The notes below the pieces were generated by a model. It saw nothing but the letters and a program-made list of their open reading frames with translations, ran no database searches and was not told where the DNA came from. From 66-474 sp036759545 (GTDB taxonomy: Bacteria > Pseudomonadota > Gammaproteobacteria > Xanthomonadales > Rhodanobacteraceae), in assembly GCA_036759545.1 (NCBI GenBank), contig DAIOUL010000003.1, positions 16,851 through 80,850 of the forward strand: 64,000 nt of DNA. The letters run 5' to 3'. Of this stretch, positions 1 to 8,278 are shown one piece after another (position 1 is the first letter of the stretch; each line of letters starts with the position of its first letter). Position numbers and translations under genes: made by a program.

Positions 1-253
1 CTCCGCGGGCTTTCCCATTGGCAGTGGACCCCGGATAGTCGCCCGGTGCGGCAGGCGTCGTCAGCTCCTCGCCTGTCGCATCGGGCGATTGTTTATGGTT
101 TATCGGTGCAAACGTCCCTGTTTGCCTTAGCCACAAGATTTGCGTGAATTGAGCTTTATCGCTTCGCTCATTTCACAAGGCGGCCAGCCATGGCCGCACT
201 TCTCAAGTGAAGCACGCTCGAAAAACGTTTTAGGCAAGAGGTTCCCACACCAC

Positions 254-580
254 TCACGCCTTCGCGGAATATCCGGCGCACCAACCCTTCGCCGCGACCG
301 CTTTTCCGGGATACAACTGGCAGGGTCCGTATGCCTGCCCGTTCGCGCCGGAGAAGAACTTGCAGTTCGCGCACTCCTGGCCTGCCTTGTGGGGTGGCGG
401 CGCCTTGCTCGCATCTTCGGTGTAATGCAGCGCCTTGGCGGTCGGATCGCCGTCGCTCAAGTGCGGCAGATCGGCTGCTCGCGCACGTTGCGACAATCCG
501 CCGAGAAGGAATGCAGAACCCGCAATGCCGCCCAGCAGCGAAAGGAATCTGCGACGCGACGACTCGACATGTTCTTTCAT
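254..580 (-). CDS. hip: High-potential iron-sulfur protein (HiPIP), Tat-exported
   Basis: Small periplasmic electron carrier holding one [4Fe-4S] cluster. The 108-aa product opens with a twin-arginine signal (SRRRFLSLL, then a hydrophobic stretch to about residue 35). Four cysteines at 70, 73, 87 and 101 have the HiPIP spacing, and the C-terminal part is rich in Gly, Pro and aromatics as in the family. I chose the ATG at 580 because it places the Arg pair directly before the hydrophobic core; a start nine codons upstream would add an unrelated leader. It is divergent from mtnB, with about 90 bp between them that must hold both promoters. In this family the partner is usually a photosynthetic or respiratory oxidoreductase, but none is nearby. 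Confidence 0.9.
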   Translation of the reverse strand: MKEHVESSRRRFLSLLGGIAGSAFLLGGLSQRARAADLPHLSDGDPTAKALHYTEDASKAPPPHKAGQECANCKFFSGANGQAYGPCQLYPGKAVAAKGWCAGYSAKA

Positions 581-670
581 CGTGATGTTCTCCGGAGGCA
601 AGCCCACCCTCGCGTATCCTACGCCAGCGCGAGCCGGTGCGGCGCGCCCATGCGTGCTACATTCAGCCGC

Positions 671-1333
671 ATGAACGAACGCGTCGCCGCATCACGCGAG
701 TCTTCGGAAGTGAAGCCCCAACGTGTGTCCGCCTGTGCGCAGGAAATCGCACGCGTGGGTGCCGAACTGGCCGCGATGGGTTGGACGCCCGCCACCAGCA
801 GCAACTTTTCGATGCGGCTGGACGAAGGCCATGTTGCCATCACCGCTTCCGGGCGCGACAAGGGCGCACTCACACCAGACGACATCATGGTGATCGGCAT
901 GGATGGCCGTGCCGTCGACACGGCGCTGCATCCTTCGGCGGAAACCGCGCTGCACACCCAGATCTACCGGCGTTTTCCCGAAGCCCGTGCAGTGCTGCAC
1001 ACGCACTCGCGAACCCAGACCGTGGCCTCGCGTTTATTCTCGGAAGCCGGCGTGATCAGGTTGGCGGGTTATGAGTTGCTGAAAGCATTCCAGGGCCATT
1101 CCACGCACGACACGGCGATGGAAGTGCCGGTTTTCCCCAATTCGCAGGAAATGGCGGAACTGACGGCGCGCGTGGATGCCTGGCTGCACGAGAACAAAAC
1201 TTTGCAGGCCTACCTGATCGAAGGCCATGGCGCTTACACTTGGGGCCGCGACATGGGCGAGGCCAAGCGCCACCTGGAAGCGCTGGAATTCATGTTGGCT
1301 TGCGAACTCGATCTTCGGAGACTCGGCGCATGA
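671..1333 (+). CDS. mtnB: Methylthioribulose-1-phosphate dehydratase
   Basis: Class II aldolase-fold, zinc-dependent enzyme that dehydrates 5-methylthioribulose-1-phosphate to the diketo intermediate in methionine salvage. The 220-aa product has the zinc-ligand motif HTH at 110-112, a further His at 186 (EGHGAYTWG) and the PSAE motif near 88-91. The ATG at 671 gives a length close to the family (about 205-215 aa); an in-frame ATG at 650 adds seven residues and cannot be excluded. Its stop overlaps the mtnD start (ATGA), so mtnB and mtnD are translationally coupled. The pathway turns methylthioadenosine from polyamine synthesis back into methionine. Confidence 0.93.
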   Translation: MNERVAASRESSEVKPQRVSACAQEIARVGAELAAMGWTPATSSNFSMRLDEGHVAITASGRDKGALTPDDIMVIGMDGRAVDTALHPSAETALHTQIYRRFPEARAVLHTHSRTQTVASRLFSEAGVIRLAGYELLKAFQGHSTHDTAMEVPVFPNSQEMAELTARVDAWLHENKTLQAYLIEGHGAYTWGRDMGEAKRHLEALEFMLACELDLRRLGA

Positions 1334-1875
1334 GCCGCTTGCGTATTTTCCACGAGCAGCGCGGCGACGAGCCGCTGCAGACCGTGGACGACCACGCGCA
1401 GATCGCGCGCGAACTGGGCAAGGTCGGGGTGCGTTTCGAACGCTGGGAAGCCGCCTCGAGGATCGCGCCCGGCGATCCGCCTGAAAAGGTGATCGACGCC
1501 TATCGCAGCGACATTCAGCGGCTGCAAAACGAACACGGTTACAAAGCCGTGGACGTCATTTCGCTCTCCGCCGATCATCCGCAGAAGGACGCGCTGAGGC
1601 AGAAATTCCTCAATGAACACACCCACGCCGAAGACGAGGTACGTTTCTTCGTGGCGGGGGAAGGCCTGTTCACACTGCACATCGGCGATCGCATTTACGA
1701 GGTTTTGTGCAAGCAAGGCGATCTGATCGGTGTGCCCGACGGCATCCGCCACTGGTTCGACATGGGACCGAATCCGGGCTTCGTCGCAATCCGGCTGTTC
1801 ACCAATCCCGAGGGCTGGGTGGCGCAGTTCACCGGCGACAAGATCGCGGAACGCTTTCCACGCCTGCACAACTGA
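1330..1875 (+). CDS. mtnD: Acireductone dioxygenase
   Basis: Cupin metalloenzyme (Fe or Ni) that cleaves acireductone; the Fe form makes the keto-acid precursor of methionine. The 181-aa product carries the metal-binding set H97, H99, E103 (NEHTHAEDE) and H141 (GIRHWFDMG), in register with characterised ARD proteins. It starts inside the mtnB stop codon and is followed 11 bp later by a PH-domain membrane protein rather than directly by mtnC. Family length and metal ligands are complete. Confidence 0.95.
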   Translation: MSRLRIFHEQRGDEPLQTVDDHAQIARELGKVGVRFERWEAASRIAPGDPPEKVIDAYRSDIQRLQNEHGYKAVDVISLSADHPQKDALRQKFLNEHTHAEDEVRFFVAGEGLFTLHIGDRIYEVLCKQGDLIGVPDGIRHWFDMGPNPGFVAIRLFTNPEGWVAQFTGDKIAERFPRLHN

Positions 1876-1886
1876 CGGGGGATTCG

Positions 1887-2405
1887 ATGGCGTCCTACAT
1901 CCAGCAATCGCTTGCGCCGGGCGAGAAGATCGTGGCGATGTTTCACCTGCACTGGTTGGTCTGGTTGCGGATGTGGGCCGTGTTGCTGCTGGGCGCGATC
2001 ATCGTGGCTGCCCTGCTCTGGCTGGAATACGCTGCAGCCGAGGGAACCGGCAGTGGCTATGGGTGGGCCGCGCTGGTGGTTGCGGTGGTCACGCTGGCGA
2101 TCGGCTTGTACGAATGGCTGATTCTGCGTTCGATAGAACAAGGCGTGACCAACCATCGTGTGATCCGCAAGACCGGGCTCGTCGGGCGGCAGTCCACCGA
2201 ATTGCGGCTGGCCTCGATCGAAACCGTGGATCTCAAGCAGTCTTTCTGGGGACGCGTGTTCCGCTACGCCAACATCGAGATTACCGGCCGCGGCGAAACG
2301 GCAATGTTCCTCGAGCGCCTGGCCGATCCGATCGGCGTGAAGCGCGCCATCGAGACCGCCTATTCGCAATACACCGAAGGCATGCGCGCGGGTGCCACGG
2401 CGTGA
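1887..2405 (+). CDS. PH-domain (YdbS/bPH2-like) inner-membrane protein
   Basis: Membrane protein of 172 aa with two predicted transmembrane helices (about residues 25-47 and 58-79), followed by a bacterial PH-like domain containing TNHRVI and LRLASIETVDL, the typical bPH2 pattern. The role of such proteins is poorly known. It sits between mtnD and mtnC, and its TGA overlaps the GTG start of mtnC, so it is co-transcribed with methionine salvage. No catalytic motif is visible. The call rests on topology plus the PH-type motif. Confidence 0.8.
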   Translation: MASYIQQSLAPGEKIVAMFHLHWLVWLRMWAVLLLGAIIVAALLWLEYAAAEGTGSGYGWAALVVAVVTLAIGLYEWLILRSIEQGVTNHRVIRKTGLVGRQSTELRLASIETVDLKQSFWGRVFRYANIEITGRGETAMFLERLADPIGVKRAIETAYSQYTEGMRAGATA

Positions 2406-3091
2406 CCGGCGGCGTCGAAACGATCCTTACCGACATCGAAGGCACCACCAGCTCCATCGCCTTCGTCAAGGACGTGCTGTTCCCCTACTCGCGCGAGCGG
2501 CTGCCCTCGTTCATCGAAATGCACGCCGATGAAACTGAAGTTCAGCGCTGCCTGCGCGACACCGCGCGCGATGCGGGCGTGGTTGAGAACGATCGCCGAG
2601 CCCTCGTGCACACGCTGCTGCGCTGGATCGACGAAGACCGCAAAGCCACGCCGCTGAAGATGCTGCAGGGCATGATCTGGCGGGATGGCTACGAGCGCGG
2701 CGCCTATAGCGCGCACTTGTATCCGGAAGTCGCGGCGAAGTTGCGCGAATGGAAGGCTGCCGGCTTGCGGCTTTATGTCTATTCGTCAGGCTCGGTGCAA
2801 GCGCAGAAACTGTTTTTCGGTCATTCGGAAGCCGGCGATCTGACGCCGTTGTTCGATGGTTTCTTCGATACCGAAATCGGCGGCAAGCGCGAACGCGGTT
2901 CCTACCTGCGCATCGCGCAGGCGATCGGCACACGACCGAATCGCATCCTGTTCCTGTCCGATATCGAAGCCGAACTGGATGCCGCGCGCGGTGCGGGCAT
3001 GCGCACCACCCAGGTTTGCCGTCCGCCCGAACACTGCCGCCTCGATGCCAAGCATCCGTGCGTGAGCGACTTCAACGCGATCGGTATATAA
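2402..3091 (+). CDS. mtnC: Enolase-phosphatase E1
   Basis: HAD-superfamily enzyme that enolises and dephosphorylates 2,3-diketo-5-methylthiopentyl-1-phosphate to acireductone, the substrate of MtnD. The 229-aa product has the HAD nucleophile motif D11-I-E13-G-T near the N terminus, a SSGS motif in the middle and a late acidic motif (LFLSDIEAELDAA). The start is GTG at 2402, overlapping the preceding TGA, which gives the family's usual length and N terminus. Its TAA stop ends at 3091, the first base of the MITE-like element that follows. Confidence 0.94.
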   Translation: MTGGVETILTDIEGTTSSIAFVKDVLFPYSRERLPSFIEMHADETEVQRCLRDTARDAGVVENDRRALVHTLLRWIDEDRKATPLKMLQGMIWRDGYERGAYSAHLYPEVAAKLREWKAAGLRLYVYSSGSVQAQKLFFGHSEAGDLTPLFDGFFDTEIGGKRERGSYLRIAQAIGTRPNRILFLSDIEAELDAARGAGMRTTQVCRPPEHCRLDAKHPCVSDFNAIGI

Positions 3092-3358
3092 GGTCTGTTC
3101 ACGACCGGCCAGATAGCCGCGCCGTCGGCCCTTTGTCTGCAGGGCAAGGAAGAACGAGGAAGGTGTATGTCGATACATCGACGAGCGATGACGCAGCCAT
3201 GCGGGCAAAGGACCACGGCCCTTCGGGTTGCTCCGCAGCGGCCGCCATACTGCGTTGCGCGCCTTGACCATAGAGCGAGCTATGGCGCTGCGGCGCACGC
3301 CTTGTCTGACGACCGCTGCGGAACAACGCGGCTCATTTGGCCGGCCGTGAGCAGACCT
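3091..3358. repeat. MITE-like element with terminal inverted repeats and a large central palindrome
   Basis: The ends are inverted repeats: 24 bp starting AGGTCTGTTCACGACCGGCC at 3091 pairs with the 3335-3358 end at 21 of 24 positions, all three differences being transitions. Inside, bases 3227-3327 form an imperfect palindrome of about 100 bp centred near 3277 (arms start GTTGCTCCGCAGCGG and end GCTGCGGAACAAC; the loop is CATAG/CTATG). No transposase gene fits. It fills the whole gap between mtnC and the next gene. This looks like a non-autonomous mobile or extragenic palindromic element; I do not assign it to a named family. Confidence 0.75.
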
Positions 3359-3360
3359 CA

Positions 3361-4398
3361 ATGCGTACCGCGCTGATCGCCCTGCTCGCATTCGTGCTCG
3401 GCATCGGCGCGACGGCCGCTTTTTACGCCAGCCGCCACGGTCCGCAAGCGCGCACCGCAAACCACGCAGCCGCTCCACAGAAGCCTGCCGCCTCGATTGC
3501 TACTCTCGATCGCAAGCCGTTGCTCGATACAGAATCTCCGCCTTCATCGCTGCCGGAAGACGGATGGCCGAAGAATGCGCCGACTCCCGAACAGGTGCTT
3601 TATGCGCAGCCAGATCTGCTGGACAAGGCTATCGCGCAACTGGAGCCGCGCGCGCCGGGCAAGGTGAATCTGTACGCGGTCGCGTTCGCGGGCGACGGCA
3701 GCGAAAACGTGTTCCGCAACGAGGCCGAATATTTCCAGCGGCTCTTCTCGAAGCGCTTCGACGCCGCCGGTCACGTGATCGTGCTCGAAAACAATCCGGC
3801 CTCGCTGACCATGCGCCCGCTGGCCGACTGGAGCAATCTGGAGTCGGCGCTGGATGCAATCGCAAAGAAGATGGACCCGTCGCAGGACGTCCTGCTGCTG
3901 TATCTGACCACCCACGGCAGCGAAGATCACACGCTGCTGGTCGACATGGATCCGCTGCCGCTGGATCAGATCGGCGCGAGCGACTTGCCGAACATCCTGG
4001 CCGAGCACCCGTTCAAGTACAAAGTGGTTGTCGTCAACGCCTGCTATTCCGGCGGCTTCATTCCGCCACTGCGGGACAGCGGCACGATGGTGATTACGGC
4101 CGCGCGCAGCGACCGCTCCTCGTTCGGCTGCGGCGAGCAGTCCCAGCTCACCTGGTTCGGACATGCCTTTCTGGTGGATGCGCTGAATCGCGACGTAGAT
4201 TTTTCGCAGGCGTTCAAGGACGCACGCGCCGAAGTGGCGCAATGGGAAAAGCGCGACCGCTACACACCTTCCGAACCGCAGATGTCCGCCGGTTCCGCGA
4301 TCACTGCGCAACTCGCCAGGTGGCGAAGCGGCTTCACACCCGGCCCTCCCGTCCCCTTCGCATCGGCAAGGCCGGTCGCCACCGGCTCTTCGCATTGA
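3361..4398 (+). CDS. C13 (legumain/caspase-like) family cysteine peptidase, membrane-anchored or secreted
   Basis: The 345-aa product begins with a hydrophobic helix (residues 3-22), either a signal peptide or an anchor, then a Pro/Ala-rich linker and a caspase-fold domain. The catalytic dyad is visible: H185 in TTHGSEDH and C228 in VVVNACYSGGF. This matches the bacterial peptidase C13 family. I chose ATG 3361, directly after the repeat element, over an upstream start that would read into that element. The substrate is unknown. It is followed 5 bp later by the nucleotidyltransferase gene. Confidence 0.85.
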   Translation: MRTALIALLAFVLGIGATAAFYASRHGPQARTANHAAAPQKPAASIATLDRKPLLDTESPPSSLPEDGWPKNAPTPEQVLYAQPDLLDKAIAQLEPRAPGKVNLYAVAFAGDGSENVFRNEAEYFQRLFSKRFDAAGHVIVLENNPASLTMRPLADWSNLESALDAIAKKMDPSQDVLLLYLTTHGSEDHTLLVDMDPLPLDQIGASDLPNILAEHPFKYKVVVVNACYSGGFIPPLRDSGTMVITAARSDRSSFGCGEQSQLTWFGHAFLVDALNRDVDFSQAFKDARAEVAQWEKRDRYTPSEPQMSAGSAITAQLARWRSGFTPGPPVPFASARPVATGSSH

Positions 4399-4403
4399 TC
4401 GAA

Positions 4404-5306
4404 ATGCAGCCCGAGCCGACGCTGGTCATCCTTGCTGCCGGAATCGGCCGCCGCTATGGCGAAGAGAAGCAGATCGCGGAGGTGGGTCCGGCTGGCGAAT
4501 GGCTGCTGGAGTACGCCATCCACGATGCGTTGGCCGCCGGCTTCACGCGCGTGCTGATGGTGATTCGCGCACCGCTGCGTGAAACCTTGCAGGAAACACT
4601 GGTGCCGTACCTGCGCGGCCGCTGCGAATTGCACCTGGTCGAGCAAACGATCGACAAGATTCCGGCGGGTTGCCGCGTCCCGGAACGCAGCAAACCGCTG
4701 GGCACCGGCCATGCATTGTGGTGCTGCAAGGATGTGTTGCATGGACCTTTCGCCGTGATCAACGCCGATGACTACTATGGACAGGACGCATTCGGTCTGC
4801 TGGCCCGGCACTTTCGCAGCGACTCCGGTCCGGCAATGGTCGGTTACCGGCTGGGGAAAACGCTGTCGCCGCACGGCGCCGTCAACCGTGGCGTATGCAG
4901 GATCGGCCAGGACGGCCATTTGCAAAGCGTGGAAGAATTCGTGGACATCCGCCGTCGCGACGGTACGCTCCGCGGCTGCTCGCCGGCGGGAGCCGACACG
5001 CTCCTCGATCCGGATGCCATCGTTTCCCTGAATTGCTGGGGTTTGTTGCCGGATTTGATGCCGGATCTGGAAGCCGGATTGATCGAATTCCTGCGATGCG
5101 CACTAGACGACGACGAATACTTCCTGCCGCACGCGATCGATCGTCACCTCGCGCGCAGCGGACAGCGGCTCGCGGTACTGAGAGGCGAAGACGAATGGCT
5201 GGGGCTCACCTACCGGGAGGATCTGGCGCGTGTCGCATCGCGGTTCGCCCAGATGCATGCTGCCGGTTTGTATCCGAGCCCGCTCTGGAAATCCCATGGA
5301 CGATAG
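4404..5306 (+). CDS. Sugar nucleotidyltransferase (NTP_transferase family)
   Basis: Predicted enzyme of 300 aa that joins a sugar-1-phosphate to a nucleoside triphosphate. The N-terminal signature LAAGIGRRYGEEK (about 10-22) is the nucleotide-binding loop, and INADDYYG near 118-125 gives the metal-binding Asp pair. It overlaps the next gene, a hexosamine-kinase-like phosphotransferase, by 11 bp, so the two are probably made together. In other bacteria such pairs phosphorylate a free hexose or N-acetylhexosamine at C1 and then activate it. The exact sugar and nucleotide cannot be read from the sequence. Confidence 0.82.
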   Translation: MQPEPTLVILAAGIGRRYGEEKQIAEVGPAGEWLLEYAIHDALAAGFTRVLMVIRAPLRETLQETLVPYLRGRCELHLVEQTIDKIPAGCRVPERSKPLGTGHALWCCKDVLHGPFAVINADDYYGQDAFGLLARHFRSDSGPAMVGYRLGKTLSPHGAVNRGVCRIGQDGHLQSVEEFVDIRRRDGTLRGCSPAGADTLLDPDAIVSLNCWGLLPDLMPDLEAGLIEFLRCALDDDEYFLPHAIDRHLARSGQRLAVLRGEDEWLGLTYREDLARVASRFAQMHAAGLYPSPLWKSHGR

Positions 5307-6381
5307 CTGCGATCTGCCGTCTCCTGTCCGCAACGCACTCGCGGCAGCGTGGGGCTTCAGTCCGCGCGCGCGGTTTTCGCCGCTGGGCAACGGCCTGATC
5401 AATCGCACACTGCTGGTGTGCGACGACGATGGCCGGCAGCGCGTGCTGCAATGCCTCAACACACACGTGTTCCGCGATCCGGGCCTGGTGATGCGGAATT
5501 GCCACGCAGTCACCGCGCATCTCGGCCGCGAGCGCGCGGCGGGCCGCTACGATTACTCGGTACTGGAATTGATTCCCACCCTCGCGGGCGAACCCGCCGC
5601 GGCGCTCACCGATGGAAGCTGGTGGCGAATGTACGGCCACGTGCCCGACACGTGTACCTTCGACATCGCCGAAGGCACCGCGATGACCCGCGAGGCCGGA
5701 CGCGCCTTCGGCGCATTCGCCGCGGCGCTCGCGGAACTGCCTGCCAGCGAAGTCGGCGAGGTGATTCCGAAATTCCACGATCCGGTTTCGCGCTTCGAGG
5801 CGTTCCGAGCCGCGCTGCAAGCGGATCGTGCCGGCCGCGTCTCGCAATGCCGGGAAGAATGCCAAGCCGCCGCGCGTTTCGCGCAATTGCTTCCGCATTG
5901 GCAGACACTGCTGCAACGCGGCTTGCCGCTGCGCATCACCCACAACGACTGCAAATTGAACAACCTGCTGTTCGACGATCGGGGCAACGCGGTGTGCGTG
6001 GTGGATCTGGACACCGTGATGCCCGGCTCGCTGCTGTTCGACTTCGGCGACATGGCGCGCACCATGCTGAGTCCGGTGCCGGAGGATTCGACCGAACTCG
6101 CGCGCGTATGCGTGCGGCACGACTATTTCGAAGCGCTGGCGGGCGGCTATGTCGAAGGCTGCGGCGCTTTGCTGACGGCGATGGAACGCGACAACCTGCT
6201 ATTCGGCGCGCGCCTGATCACCGGCGTGATCGGGTTGCGCTTCCTCACCGATCATCTGGACGGCGACCGCTACTTCCGCATCACGCATCCGGACCACAAT
6301 CTCGAACGTGCGCGCAACCAGTTGGCGCTGTTTGCCGCATTGGGCGACGACGCAGCAGCGCTGCAGGCGCTGATCCCCTAG
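5296..6381 (+). CDS. APH-fold sugar kinase, N-acetylhexosamine 1-kinase (NahK)-like
   Basis: Choline/aminoglycoside-kinase-fold phosphotransferase of 361 aa. The catalytic loop is HNDCKLNNLLF (216-226; D218 is the base) and the metal-binding motif is DLDT (237-240), followed by FDFGDMAR. These variants resemble NahK-type anomeric kinases more than antibiotic kinases. It overlaps the nucleotidyltransferase by 11 bp, supporting a two-step sugar activation route. The ATG at 5296 is the only start giving a normal N terminus. It converges on the ammonia-lyase gene with a 10-bp gap. Confidence 0.8.
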   Translation: MDDSCDLPSPVRNALAAAWGFSPRARFSPLGNGLINRTLLVCDDDGRQRVLQCLNTHVFRDPGLVMRNCHAVTAHLGRERAAGRYDYSVLELIPTLAGEPAAALTDGSWWRMYGHVPDTCTFDIAEGTAMTREAGRAFGAFAAALAELPASEVGEVIPKFHDPVSRFEAFRAALQADRAGRVSQCREECQAAARFAQLLPHWQTLLQRGLPLRITHNDCKLNNLLFDDRGNAVCVVDLDTVMPGSLLFDFGDMARTMLSPVPEDSTELARVCVRHDYFEALAGGYVEGCGALLTAMERDNLLFGARLITGVIGLRFLTDHLDGDRYFRITHPDHNLERARNQLALFAALGDDAAALQALIP

Positions 6382-6391
6382 CGAAGGCCAA

Positions 6392-8278
6392 TCAATTCAA
6401 CCGGCGCTCCCGGACCAGCTTGCAAATGGAGGCGATATCGCCGTCCATCGCGCGGTCACGGTGCATGAACGCGATCGTTTCGCGGATGCGCGCGTGCGCG
6501 TTGCGCACCGCGGCTCCGGCATGAAAATCGCGAGCATCGGTCAGTTGCGACGTCAACTTTTGTACCTCTTGCTGGAACTGCGCGTATGCACGCGAATCCT
6601 CGCGCGGCGCATTGCCGATCTTCTGCGCCAGCGCACGCCAGTCTCCGCGCGCGGCCAGCCGACGTGCGGCGTTCAACATCTCCTGCCGGTAATCCAGCGC
6701 TTGCGCGGCGGTGTACAGCTCCAGCGCCAGCACGTCGGAGAGATCGTCGGTCATCGCCAGCACGTGGCGCGCCTCGTTGGCGCCCATGGAAACGTGGTCT
6801 TCCGCGTTGGCCGATGTCGGAATCGAATACACCGACGCCGGATGCGCGCGCGTGGCCAGATCGTTGACCAGCGCGGCGGCGGTGTATTGCACGATCATGA
6901 AACCGGAATCGGTGCCGTCCTCGTTACCGGTAAGAAATGGCGGCAACCCATCGCTGGTCGCGGCATCCACCAGCTTGTTCAAGCGCCGCTCGGAAATCGC
7001 GGCCAACACCGGGATCGCCGCCTTGACGTAGCTCATCGCCAGCGCCAGCGGCATGCCGTGGAAATGTCCCGCCGAAATCACCTGCTCTTCGATATGTGCA
7101 GCGCCGTCGTTGTCCGGAAAGATCAGCGGATTGTCGGTCACCGCGTTCAACTCGATTTCGATCACGCGCGCTGCCTGCATCCACGCGTCGCGCACCGCGC
7201 CGTGCACCTGCGGCATGCACCGCAGACAGTACGCATCCTGCGGCTGGTGCTTCTTGCCGCCCTTGAACGGCAGGAAACGCTGGTAAAACGCCTCGCGGCC
7301 ATGGCGCTGGCCGGGCGGCACCCACTCCCACGCGATATCGAAGCAGAGCGCCTGGTCGTCCGGATCGTTCCAGCTCTGCGCGGTCCAGGTCTTGAAGCGC
7401 GGCACCAGGTGATACGGAATGTCGATCAGGGTCGAGCCGCGCAGCAGTTCGCGCACGTGCGCCGCCGCATCGATCTGTCCCGGATGCGGACGCAGCGCGT
7501 GCACTTCCGGACGCAACGCCCCGCTGCGGCCGGCAAACGCATCCAGCGTCATCGCTGCGGCAAGATCGGCGGTGTCGAGCAGATATTCGAGATTGTCCAG
7601 CGCCAGCACCGCACTGGCGAGCATCTGCGTGGTGCCGTTGTTCAGCGCCAAGCCTTCCTTGTACGAAAGCGTGATCGGTTGCAGTCCCGCACGCCGCAAT
7701 GCTTCCGCGCCGGGCATGCGCTCGCTTTCGAAAAACGCTTCGCCCCCGCCCAGCAGCACGATCGCCAGATGCGACAACGGCGCCAAATCCCCGCTGGCAC
7801 CCACCGAACCTTTCGCCGGAATCACCGGCACCACGCCGCGATTGAGCAATTCGGCGAGCGCCTGCAGCGTCTCGACGCGGATGCCCGAATGCCCGCGCAT
7901 CAACGTATTAATACGGATCGCCAGCATGGCGCGTATCACGTCCGCGGCCAGCGGCTCGCCCACGCAAACGGCGTGCGTCACGATCAGGTTGCGCTGCAAC
8001 TCTTCCGGCAAGGTGTCTTGCCGCGGCTCCGGGTTGCCATCCGGCAACTCGTCGCGGGCGCGATGCGCACCCAGCAATTTGTCGGCATTGCTGCCGAAAC
8101 CCGTGGTGACGCCATAGATCGGCTCGCCGCCGTGTACCTTTTCCTTCAGGAAATCCGCGGCGCGGCTCACCCGCTTCAGTTGTGTTGCATCCAGCTCGAC
8201 CTGCGCGCCGGCACGCGCGATCGCGACGACCTGCGCGCGGGTGAGATGCGAGCCGTCGAGTACGATGCGTTCGCTCAT
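6392..8278 (-). CDS. MIO-type aromatic amino acid ammonia-lyase (HutH/PAL family) with a large insertion
   Basis: Non-oxidative deamination of histidine or another aromatic amino acid, using the self-made MIO group from A161-S162-G163 in VGASGDLAPLSH. Tyr55 (YGVTTGFG), the ALNNGTTQ motif, LRCMPQVHG (from 352) and SANAEDHVSM all match the family. At 628 aa it is longer than standard HutH (about 510). Counting from MIO to LRC shows roughly 50 extra residues at about 283-346, and the C terminus is also extended. Its ATG overlaps the hisS stop. The other hut genes (hutU, hutI, hutG) are absent here, so histidine catabolism is not certain; phenylalanine or tyrosine are alternative substrates. Confidence 0.85.
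   Translation of the reverse strand: MSERIVLDGSHLTRAQVVAIARAGAQVELDATQLKRVSRAADFLKEKVHGGEPIYGVTTGFGSNADKLLGAHRARDELPDGNPEPRQDTLPEELQRNLIVTHAVCVGEPLAADVIRAMLAIRINTLMRGHSGIRVETLQALAELLNRGVVPVIPAKGSVGASGDLAPLSHLAIVLLGGGEAFFESERMPGAEALRRAGLQPITLSYKEGLALNNGTTQMLASAVLALDNLEYLLDTADLAAAMTLDAFAGRSGALRPEVHALRPHPGQIDAAAHVRELLRGSTLIDIPYHLVPRFKTWTAQSWNDPDDQALCFDIAWEWVPPGQRHGREAFYQRFLPFKGGKKHQPQDAYCLRCMPQVHGAVRDAWMQAARVIEIELNAVTDNPLIFPDNDGAAHIEEQVISAGHFHGMPLALAMSYVKAAIPVLAAISERRLNKLVDAATSDGLPPFLTGNEDGTDSGFMIVQYTAAALVNDLATRAHPASVYSIPTSANAEDHVSMGANEARHVLAMTDDLSDVLALELYTAAQALDYRQEMLNAARRLAARGDWRALAQKIGNAPREDSRAYAQFQQEVQKLTSQLTDARDFHAGAAVRNAHARIRETIAFMHRDRAMDGDIASICKLVRERRLN

Noticed and set aside
1..150. Protein-like minus-strand frame at the left edge (…SPDATGEELTTPAAPGDYP…)
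   Set aside because: No good start codon or ribosome site; truncated by the edge. Too short to support.
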